The position numbers and the translations under genes were made by a program. From Bacteroidota bacterium (GTDB lineage Bacteria; Bacteroidota; Ignavibacteria; UBA10030; UBA8401), in NCBI GenBank assembly GCA_008933835.1, contig WBUG01000002.1:126929-190928 (forward strand): a DNA stretch of 64,000 nt, in the 5' to 3' direction. The notes under the pieces are model-generated. The model ran no database searches. It saw only the letters and a list, made by a program, of their open reading frames with translations, and was not told the DNA's origin. Positions 18,005 through 24,837 of the stretch are shown here, in pieces. The first letter of the stretch is position 1. Every line of letters begins with the position of its first letter.

Positions 18005-18331
18005 ATGTATTGGACCATGCTCATCATCGCCGGACTGTTCGAAGCCGGCTTCACCTTCTGTCTCGGCAAGATGAAACACGCCGCCGGACCGGCCGCCGCC
18101 TGGTGGTTCGCCGGATTCCTGGTCAGTCTGGCCGCAAGCATGACGCTGCTCTACCGCGCGGTGCAGGTGCTGCCGGTCGGCACCGCCTACGCGGTCTGGA
18201 CCGGTATCGGGGCCGCCGGCACCGCGGCGCTCGGGATCCTGTTCTTCGACGAACCGGCGGACGCGTGGCGGCTCTTCTTCCTCGCCGCGCTCATCGGTTC
18301 CATCGCGGGACTCAAAGCCGTGAGCGCGTGA
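18005..18331 (+). CDS. Small multidrug resistance (SMR) family exporter, SugE/Gdx-like
   Basis: A 108-residue inner-membrane protein with four predicted membrane segments. The essential glutamate is in the first helix (AGLFEAGF, about Glu13). The stretch LPVGTAYAVWTGIGAAGTAAL is closest to the SugE/Gdx guanidinium-exporter branch; EmrE-like drug exporters also share parts of this. It should work as a dimer with proton antiport. GAAGG precedes the ATG. I looked for guanidine riboswitch elements in the 205 bases upstream and found none convincing. The gene lies 56 bases before the deoxyhypusine-synthase-like gene and has no terminator between, so co-transcription is likely. Confidence 0.8.
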   Translation: MYWTMLIIAGLFEAGFTFCLGKMKHAAGPAAAWWFAGFLVSLAASMTLLYRAVQVLPVGTAYAVWTGIGAAGTAALGILFFDEPADAWRLFFLAALIGSIAGLKAVSA

Positions 18332-18387
18332 CGGTCCGGAACGACACTGTTCATCATCATCACCATCACTATCACAGGAGGATCACC

Positions 18388-19416
18388 ATGAAGAAGAAAG
18401 ACCTGCTCCGAGAGGTCGTGAAACAGGTGGACGCGACGACGTTCGACGCCACCCCCATCATCAATGCCATGCGCGACATGTCGTTCAGCTCGCGCGACAC
18501 TGCCCGCGCCGCCGACATCTTCAAGCGGATGATCGAGCACAAGGGGTGCACCAACGCACTCGTGCTCGCCGGTTCCACCAGCGCCGGCGGCTGCATGAAC
18601 GTGTACGCGGACATGGTGCGGTACAACATGGTCGACATGGTGGTCGCCACCGGCGCCTCCATCGTGGACATGGACTTCTTCGAGGCGCTCGGTTTCAAGC
18701 ATTATAAAGGGACGCCGTTCATCGATGATTCGATGCTCCGCAACAACTACGTGGACCGCATCTACGACACGTACATCGACGAGGAATCGCTCCAGGTGTG
18801 CGACGGCACCATCTACGAGATCGCCGAGTCGCTCGAGCCGCGTCCGTACTCCTCGCGCGAGTTCATCCGCGAGATGGGGAAGTGGTGCGTGAAGAACGCG
18901 AAGAAGAAGAACTCCCTCGTGCAGCTCGCGTACGAGCATAACGTGCCGATCTTCTGCCCGGCCTTCTCCGACTCGTCCGCCGGGTTCGGACTGGTGAAGC
19001 ACCAGCACGAGCGTATCAAGGCCGGGAAACCGTACATGACCATCGATTCGGTGAAGGACTTCTACGAACTGACGCAGATCAAGATGAAGGCGAAGACTTC
19101 CGGCCTGTTCATGATCGGCGGCGGCGTGCCGAAGAACTTCATCCAGGACACCGTCGTCTGCGCCGAAGTGCTCGGCATGGACGTGCCGATGCACGAGTAC
19201 GCCGTTCAGATCACCGTGGCGGACGTCCGCGACGGCGCCTGTTCGTCCTCCACCCTGAAGGAGGCCAGCTCCTGGGGGAAGGTGGACACGGTGCACGAAC
19301 AGATGGTGTACGCCGAAGCGTCCACCGTCGTACCGCTCATTTTCAGCTACCTCTACCACAACGCCGCATGGAAAAAGCGGAAAAAATATGAGTGGGCGAA
19401 GATGTTCGTGAAGTGA
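18388..19416 (+). CDS. Deoxyhypusine synthase family protein
   Basis: A 342-residue homologue of deoxyhypusine synthase. Archaeal and eukaryotic members transfer the aminobutyl group of spermidine to eIF5A; bacteria lack eIF5A, and characterised bacterial relatives act in polyamine synthesis (homospermidine synthase-like SpeY). The NAD-site segments VLAGSTSAGGCMN and VVATGASIVDMD are present. The catalytic lysine is conserved in GGGVPKNF (about Lys249). Start ATG 18388 has a perfect AGGAGG. The ORF-track start at 17827 runs through the SMR gene in another frame and is spurious. A strong terminator follows. The bacterial substrate is inferred, not shown. Confidence 0.88.
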   Translation: MKKKDLLREVVKQVDATTFDATPIINAMRDMSFSSRDTARAADIFKRMIEHKGCTNALVLAGSTSAGGCMNVYADMVRYNMVDMVVATGASIVDMDFFEALGFKHYKGTPFIDDSMLRNNYVDRIYDTYIDEESLQVCDGTIYEIAESLEPRPYSSREFIREMGKWCVKNAKKKNSLVQLAYEHNVPIFCPAFSDSSAGFGLVKHQHERIKAGKPYMTIDSVKDFYELTQIKMKAKTSGLFMIGGGVPKNFIQDTVVCAEVLGMDVPMHEYAVQITVADVRDGACSSSTLKEASSWGKVDTVHEQMVYAEASTVVPLIFSYLYHNAAWKKRKKYEWAKMFVK

Positions 19417-19426
19417 AAAGGCCATA

Positions 19427-19466
19427 AAAACGGCCCTTCGGCAGACCCGAAGGGCCGTTTTGTTTG
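19427..19466 (+). terminator. Strong intrinsic terminator after the deoxyhypusine synthase-like gene
   Basis: AAAACGGCCCTTCGG (19427-19441) and CCGAAGGGCCGTTTT (19447-19461) form a perfect 15-base-pair stem with a 5-base loop, followed by a T-rich run. The A and T flanks make it potentially bidirectional. Confidence 0.92.
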
Positions 19467-19495
19467 TTGCTTTTCCGCGTATCGGTGGGTATATT
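19467..19495 (+). promoter_or_regulatory. Predicted promoter of the M20 peptidase gene
   Basis: TTGCTT (19467-19472), a 17-base spacer and TATATT (19490-19495), directly after the terminator and 44 bases before the ATG. Confidence 0.5.
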
Positions 19496-19538
19496 TTCGC
19501 CGTCATTCGTCCACACCTCCCTACGAAAGGCGCCCCGC

Positions 19539-20930
19539 ATGGAACAGGTCATGCAGTACATTGCCGCCAACAAAGAGCGGTACCTCTCCGAGCTCAAAGA
19601 CTTCCTCTCCATCCCCAGTGTCAGTTCCCAGTCGTCCCACAATGCGGACACCCAGCGGTGCGCGCAATGGGTGGCCGACCATATGCGTTCCATCGGCATG
19701 AACAACGTGAAGGTGATGCCCACGCCCGGTCATCCGGTGGTGTACAGCGAATGGCTCGGTGCGCCCGGTGCACCGACGGTGCTCTTCTACGGACATTACG
19801 ATGTGCAGCCGGTGGACCCGCTCAACCTGTGGGACTCGCCCCCGTTCGAGATGTCCATCCGCGGCGAGAAGATCTTCGCGCGCGGAAGCGCTGACGATAA
19901 AGGACAGGTCTTCATCCATTTCAAGGGGATCGAAGCGCTGATGAAGCGGAACGGCAGGCTCCCCGTCAACGTGAAGATGCTGATCGAAGGGGAGGAGGAG
20001 GTGGGGAGCGCGAACCTGGACGATTTCGTGAAGGCGAACAAAGAACTGCTGAAGGCGGACCTCGTCCTCATCTCCGATTCATCGATGTTCGCGAAGGGGG
20101 TCCCCTCCATCTGCTACGCACTGCGCGGACTCTCGTATCTCGAGATCGAGGTCGCCGGCCCGAACCGCGACCTCCATTCCGGTTCGTTCGGCGGTTCGGT
20201 GCACAATCCCATCCAGGCCCTTTCCGAAATGATCGCGTCGCTCCATGACAAGAACGGCCGCATCACCATCCCCGGCTTCTACAAGACGGTCCGTCCGCTC
20301 TCGAAGGCGGAACGCGATGCGTTCCGGAAGCTGCCGTTCAAGGAGAAGGCGTACGCGAAGGAGCTCGGCGTGAAGGAGCTGTACGGGGAGAAGGGCTTCT
20401 CATCGCTCGAACGCGTCTGGGCGCGACCCACGCTGGAGTGCAACGGCATCTGGGGAGGCTATACCGGTGAAGGGGCCAAGACGGTGCTGCCGTCGAAAGC
20501 GTTCGCCAAGATCTCGTGCCGGCTGGTGCCGGACCAGACCTCCGGTGCGGTCGCGAAGCTGGTCGAAAAACATCTGAAGAAGATCGCTCCGAAGACCGTC
20601 GACGTGAAGGTGACGTTCCTCCACGGCGGCGAGGCGGCCATCACCCCCATCGACAGCGCGGGCGTGAAGGCGGCGGTCGCCGCGCTCGAGAAGGGCTTCG
20701 GGAAGAAGCCGCTCTACCAGCGGGAGGGCGGTTCCATCCCCATCGTGGTGCAGTTCAAGAAGCTGCTGGGGTTGGACACGGTGCTCCTCGGCTTCGGACT
20801 ACCGGACGAGAACGCCCATTCGCCGAACGAGTTCCTCAACATCGACAACTTCTACGGCGGAATACGAACATCGGTGCATTTTTTCACGGAACTCCCCTCA
20901 TATTGGGGGAAGAAAGCGGTCCGGAAGTGA
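19539..20930 (+). CDS. M20 family dipeptidase
   Basis: A 463-residue zinc metallopeptidase of the M20/M25/M40 group, cytosolic (no signal peptide). Metal-site segments are GHYDVQPVDP, RGSADDKGQ and EGEEEVGS, and the late GFGLPDENAHSPNE supplies the last ligand region. Length and motifs fit the dipeptidase subfamily, which cuts dipeptides with broad specificity. Start ATG 19539 has AAAGG 8 bases upstream; the ORF-track start at 19464 lies over the promoter. The gene has its own promoter and terminator and looks monocistronic. Confidence 0.9.
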   Translation: MEQVMQYIAANKERYLSELKDFLSIPSVSSQSSHNADTQRCAQWVADHMRSIGMNNVKVMPTPGHPVVYSEWLGAPGAPTVLFYGHYDVQPVDPLNLWDSPPFEMSIRGEKIFARGSADDKGQVFIHFKGIEALMKRNGRLPVNVKMLIEGEEEVGSANLDDFVKANKELLKADLVLISDSSMFAKGVPSICYALRGLSYLEIEVAGPNRDLHSGSFGGSVHNPIQALSEMIASLHDKNGRITIPGFYKTVRPLSKAERDAFRKLPFKEKAYAKELGVKELYGEKGFSSLERVWARPTLECNGIWGGYTGEGAKTVLPSKAFAKISCRLVPDQTSGAVAKLVEKHLKKIAPKTVDVKVTFLHGGEAAITPIDSAGVKAAVAALEKGFGKKPLYQREGGSIPIVVQFKKLLGLDTVLLGFGLPDENAHSPNEFLNIDNFYGGIRTSVHFFTELPSYWGKKAVRK

Positions 20931-20935
20931 TTCGG

Positions 20936-20964
20936 AAGCGGTGTCTCGACACCGCTTTTTTTTT
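20936..20964 (+). terminator. Intrinsic terminator after the M20 peptidase gene
   Basis: AAGCGGTGT (20936-20944), loop CTCG and ACACCGCTT (20949-20957) form a 9-base-pair stem followed by nine T residues. Confidence 0.92.
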
Positions 20965-21008
20965 GTCCGTTCGCCGGTAATGTACAGATAATATGCCTTC
21001 GCTATATT
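20963..21008 (+). promoter_or_regulatory. Probable promoter region of the TonB receptor gene
   Basis: Two candidate -10 boxes are present: GATAAT (20987-20992) with TTGTCC (20963-20968) 18 bases upstream, and TATATT (21003-21008) without a good -35. The sequence does not decide between them. The receptor ATG is at 21061 after an AAGGAGG. Confidence 0.35.
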
Positions 21009-21060
21009 CGCAGGCCCCACAAACCACTACACTCCCCACCAACAACACGAAGGAGGAACT

Positions 21061-24000
21061 ATGACACGTCTTCGTACCACCGCCGTGGTCGTGTTATTCC
21101 TCGCAGTACAATCATTGTTCGCTCAATCCTCCGTCCGGGGGACGGTGACCGATGCGGAAACCGGTCAGTTGATGCCCTCGGTCAACATCTCCATCGTCGG
21201 CACCAAGCTGGGTGCCGTCACCGACGTGAACGGCGCGTTCGAGGTCCCGAACGTCGGGAACGGACGCTATCAGGTGAAGGCCTCCATCCTCGGCTACGCT
21301 CCGGTCACCAGGTCCCTGACGGTCGCAGACGGCGACGCCGTGATCGACTTCACCCTGAAACCGAGCTCGGTGCAGGTCGGCGAGGTCGTCGTCGAAGTGA
21401 ACCGGGCCCGCGAGCGCGAGACGCCGGTCGCCTTCTCGAACATCGGTTCGGCGGACATCAACAAGAAGATCAATTCGCAGGACGCGCCGCTCCTCCTCAA
21501 AGGGACGCCCGGTGTGTTCTCCTACTCCACGGACGGTGTCGGCAACGGCGAAGCGCGTCTGTTCGTCCGCGGGTTCGACCAGAACCGCGTGCAGGTGATG
21601 ATCAACGGGGTTCCGACCAACGATCCCGAGTCCAACGCGGTGTATTGGAGCAACTGGGGAGCGGTCAGCTCCGCGGCGGCCACCATCCAGGTGCAGCGCG
21701 GCGCCGGTTCGTCGCTCTATGGTTCCGGGTCCTTCGGCGGTTCGTTCAACATCGTGACACAGGAGGTCCCTTCACAGTTCGGCGGCGAACTGCACGGCAC
21801 GTTCGGCGACCCGAGCCTGATGGTCCTCGGCGGCACCATCCAGTCCGGCCTGCTCGGCAACAACCTTGCGGCGCTCTCCCTTCGTACCGAGTACAAGTCC
21901 GGCCTCGGCAACCGCGCCGGTTCGTACTATGAAGGGGTGAACTACTACCTGACCGTCGCCACGTATCCGGCGGAGCATACCAGCGCCAAGATCGTCCTGC
22001 ACGGCGGTCCGCAGGAGCATACGTACTCCAACAACGCGCCCGTGGCCTACTTCAAACGGTTCGGGTACGACGCCAATCCGGCGAACTACCTGCCGCTCGA
22101 CGTCCTCACGCAGATGGTCGGTTCGAAGACGCTCGAAGATTCGCTGCGTCTTTCCGGCGATTCGCGTATGATCCGCAACGCCGACTACCTCGGTCTGGCG
22201 CATAACTTCTACCATAAGCCGCAGTTGGAACTGCATCTCAACCACGACATCGACGAACTGAACAGCGTCCGCGGAACGTTCTTCTACTCTGTGGGCCGCG
22301 GCGGCGGTTCGGCCGTGAACAGCACCAGCAGCCTGGCCAACGCGGTGTTCGGAGCCGATACGGCCGGTCTCTTCAACGGCACGTCGGCATACCAGAACCT
22401 GGACGAAGGCACCGGCGTCATCAAGACCGATGCGGCGGCGGCGAAGTACGTCGCCTCCCGCTTCCTCTCCGGTGCCTACCAGCGCGTCAGCTACAGTTTC
22501 CACCGCCAATGGGGCATCATCGGTTCGTGGGACACCCGGCTCATGGACGAGCTCAAAGTGACGGTCGGCGGCGAGTACCGCGACTGGTTCGCGGACCATC
22601 CGGGACACTTCACCAACCTGTTCGGCAAGAAGTTCATCACCGGTCAGTCCTACGGCTACCGCGCCGGCGGGGTCGTCCGTTCTTCCACCTTCTCGCGCCG
22701 CGGTTACCAGGGCGACCTGGAGTTCGGCGGGAGCGACCGCGTCGACGTCTCGTACTTCAACCCGTTCATGGACTACACCCTCAACGATGACGGCGGCACG
22801 TACAATTCGCAGTACCGCAACTACGTCGGCGAGACGAAACAGGGGACCCTCTTCCTGCAGGCGAACTACAAAGTGCTGCCGGAACTCACCCTGCTCGGTT
22901 CGTTGCAGTACGTCTTCTACAACTACCATATCTACGAGAACATGCCGAGCGAAAGCGCCATCGCGGACTCCGTCGCCGCTCCGTCGACCAACCGTGAAGG
23001 TCTGGCGCCGGACGGCTACTTCTATATGTCCTCCTTCGCGAACGCGGCGGCGGTGACGCCGAACGCATGGTACCGCTTCAAACTGGTGGACGTGGAACGC
23101 TCCCGCGGCTTCCTGCAGCCGAAGCTCGGCGTGAACTACAATCTCAACGAGAACATCAACCTCTTCGCCAATTTCTCGCACGTCGAACGTCTCGTCGACC
23201 TCAGCGTGTTCTACAACAGCGGTAATCCGAACCCGGACGCGGATGACGAGATCAGCAACCAGTACGAAGCGGGCATCGGATACAAGGACGAGATGCTGAA
23301 AGCGCAGGCGAACCTGTACATGATGACCTGGGAGAACAAGACCGCGACCATTCAGGACATTAGCAAGGCCGGACAGGCCGGGTACGACCGGAACGGATTC
23401 CGGTACGAACTGGTCGGTTCCAGCCAGAACAGGGGCGTCGAACTCGAAGCGTCGTACCGGCTCGATGAGGTGCTCGGATTCGACGGCCTCACCGTGAACG
23501 CGAGCTTCACCGCCATGGACAACACCTGGACCGAAGTGCTCGACGCCGTGAAGGTCGATCCGAACAAGGGGACCCTGCAGGAGGACACGAACCTGAACGG
23601 CAAGCTGGACGCGGGCGAGGACCAGAACGCGAACGGCACGCTGAACGAGAACCGCCGTCTCTTCGACAACGCCGCGCTGGATTCCAAGGGCGCGGTCGAC
23701 ATGCTGTACTTCGTCGAACTGGAGAACACGGTGAACGCGAGCACCCCCTTCACCACGCTCAGCCTCGGCGTGACCTACGAGAACGAGGACTGGTTCGCGG
23801 GCATCAACTCGCTCACCACGATGAACCATTACGCCCTCGACGGCGGCACCTACGTCGCGGTGGACGGTTCGTTCGACAACAGCGCTCCGCTGAAGAAGTT
23901 CGTGGCGGAGTTCGACAACAAACTGCCGGCGGCGACCGTGTTCGACGCTCAGGTCGGATTCTTCTATAATATGGATCCGGTCAAGTTCCGCGTGGCGGCC

Positions 24001-24108
24001 CAGGTCTACAATATCCTCAACGAAGAGTTCCTCGTGTCCGCAAACCGTTCCGGCGTTCTGCCGGGCATCTCCCGCAGCTTCCGGGTGACGGTGGCGGTCG
24101 GCTTCTGA
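21061..24108 (+). CDS. TonB-dependent outer membrane receptor with N-terminal CarboxypepD-reg domain
   Basis: A 1015-residue outer membrane receptor. A signal peptide (to FAQSS, about residue 22) is followed by a carboxypeptidase-regulatory-like domain (VRGTVTDAETGQLMPSVNISIVG, about 24-105), then a plug domain (RGFDQNRVQVMINGVPTND, RGAGSSLYGSGSFGG) and a 22-strand-type barrel that ends in aromatic Phe. This layout is typical of Bacteroidota. The substrate cannot be read. One extracellular-loop region (about 840-865) carries two EF-hand-like loops. AGGAGG precedes the start. Terminators on both sides make it a single-gene unit; the neighbouring cobalamin gene is therefore only weak evidence for a B12 substrate. 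Confidence 0.92.
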   Translation: MTRLRTTAVVVLFLAVQSLFAQSSVRGTVTDAETGQLMPSVNISIVGTKLGAVTDVNGAFEVPNVGNGRYQVKASILGYAPVTRSLTVADGDAVIDFTLKPSSVQVGEVVVEVNRARERETPVAFSNIGSADINKKINSQDAPLLLKGTPGVFSYSTDGVGNGEARLFVRGFDQNRVQVMINGVPTNDPESNAVYWSNWGAVSSAAATIQVQRGAGSSLYGSGSFGGSFNIVTQEVPSQFGGELHGTFGDPSLMVLGGTIQSGLLGNNLAALSLRTEYKSGLGNRAGSYYEGVNYYLTVATYPAEHTSAKIVLHGGPQEHTYSNNAPVAYFKRFGYDANPANYLPLDVLTQMVGSKTLEDSLRLSGDSRMIRNADYLGLAHNFYHKPQLELHLNHDIDELNSVRGTFFYSVGRGGGSAVNSTSSLANAVFGADTAGLFNGTSAYQNLDEGTGVIKTDAAAAKYVASRFLSGAYQRVSYSFHRQWGIIGSWDTRLMDELKVTVGGEYRDWFADHPGHFTNLFGKKFITGQSYGYRAGGVVRSSTFSRRGYQGDLEFGGSDRVDVSYFNPFMDYTLNDDGGTYNSQYRNYVGETKQGTLFLQANYKVLPELTLLGSLQYVFYNYHIYENMPSESAIADSVAAPSTNREGLAPDGYFYMSSFANAAAVTPNAWYRFKLVDVERSRGFLQPKLGVNYNLNENINLFANFSHVERLVDLSVFYNSGNPNPDADDEISNQYEAGIGYKDEMLKAQANLYMMTWENKTATIQDISKAGQAGYDRNGFRYELVGSSQNRGVELEASYRLDEVLGFDGLTVNASFTAMDNTWTEVLDAVKVDPNKGTLQEDTNLNGKLDAGEDQNANGTLNENRRLFDNAALDSKGAVDMLYFVELENTVNASTPFTTLSLGVTYENEDWFAGINSLTTMNHYALDGGTYVAVDGSFDNSAPLKKFVAEFDNKLPAATVFDAQVGFFYNMDPVKFRVAAQVYNILNEEFLVSANRSGVLPGISRSFRVTVAVGF

Positions 24109-24128
24109 CGGAGAACGGAACGCTCTGC

Positions 24129-24155
24129 AAGCCCCGCTTCGGCGGGGCTTTTTTT
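24129..24155 (+). terminator. Intrinsic terminator after the TonB receptor gene
   Basis: AAGCCCCGC (24129-24137), UUCG-type loop TTCG and GCGGGGCTT (24142-24150) are followed by seven T residues. Confidence 0.95.
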
Positions 24156-24159
24156 ATTT

Positions 24160-24188
24160 TTGGAGATGCCGGAAAGAACTCGTAAATT
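24160..24188 (+). promoter_or_regulatory. Predicted promoter of the adenosyltransferase gene
   Basis: TTGGAG (24160-24165), a 17-base spacer and TAAATT (24183-24188). It would give a leader of about 50 bases that contains the hairpins at 24205-24232. Confidence 0.45.
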
Positions 24189-24204
24189 CGAAGTACTGCA
24201 TGGT

Positions 24205-24232
24205 GTAGGGCACCGCTGGTGTCCTACCGGTG
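24205..24232 (+). promoter_or_regulatory. Leader hairpin(s) before the adenosyltransferase ribosome site
   Basis: GTAGGGCACC (24205-24214) and GGTGTCCTAC (24218-24227) can form a 10-base-pair stem with one G-U pair and a 3-base loop. CACCG (24211-24215) can alternatively pair with CGGTG (24228-24232), and the two structures exclude each other. The AGGAGG site begins a few bases downstream. The leader is too short for a cobalamin riboswitch. Confidence 0.4.
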
Positions 24233-24245
24233 TTTTAGGAGGACG

Positions 24246-24806
24246 ATGAAGATCTATACGAAGACCGGCGATTCCGGAGAAACGGCCCTGTTCGGCGGCG
24301 AGCGCGTTCCTAAAGATGCGCTGCGGATCTCCGCCTACGGTTCCGTCGACGAACTGAATTCGGTGCTCGGCGTCATCGCCTCGCTCGGTCCCCCCGCAGC
24401 CCTGGCGAAGACCATCGCGCTCGTCCAGAACCAGCTGTTCGAGCTCGGCGCGGACCTCGCCACCCCCATCGCGCACAAGAATCCGGTCATCCCGCGCATC
24501 CGGAAACGGCATGCGGCGGCGCTCGAGCGCATCATCGACCGGCTGGAAGCGACCCTGCCGCCGCTGAAGACGTTCATCCTCCCTGGCGGCACGCTGGTGG
24601 CCGCGCACCTCCATATGGCGCGGACCGTCTGCCGGCGGGCGGAACGGATGACGGTCCGGTTGTCCCGCAACGAGGACATCGGCGAGGATGTCATCGTGTA
24701 CATGAACCGTTTGTCCGACCTGCTGTTCGTCATGGCGCGCTACGCCAATCACGCGGAACGGCACGAGGAAGTGAAATGGGTGAGCGGCCGGCGTACGCGC
24801 CGCTGA
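24246..24806 (+). CDS. Cob(I)alamin adenosyltransferase, PduO type
   Basis: A 186-residue ATP:cob(I)alamin adenosyltransferase that makes coenzyme B12. The N-terminal TKTGDSGETALFGGERVPKD and ISAYGSVDELNS are the PduO-type signatures, and FILPGGTLVAAHLHMARTVCRRAER carries the conserved C-terminal active-site helix. It should be a cytosolic trimer. Start ATG 24246 has AGGAGG; the upstream start at 24219 lies in the leader hairpin. secA follows after 31 bases with no terminator, so read-through into secA is possible. Confidence 0.92.
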   Translation: MKIYTKTGDSGETALFGGERVPKDALRISAYGSVDELNSVLGVIASLGPPAALAKTIALVQNQLFELGADLATPIAHKNPVIPRIRKRHAAALERIIDRLEATLPPLKTFILPGGTLVAAHLHMARTVCRRAERMTVRLSRNEDIGEDVIVYMNRLSDLLFVMARYANHAERHEEVKWVSGRRTRR

Positions 24807-24837
24807 CGCAGCCCGTGCATCAACATAAAGGGAAGCA

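Noticed and set aside
17827-18387. Upstream extension of the deoxyhypusine synthase-like ORF
   Set aside because: It overlaps the SMR gene in another frame, has no family similarity, and the AGGAGG at 18376-18381 marks ATG 18388 as the start.
24109-24245. Cobalamin riboswitch before the adenosyltransferase
   Set aside because: The predicted leader is about 50 bases, too short, and no B12-box-like sequence is seen.
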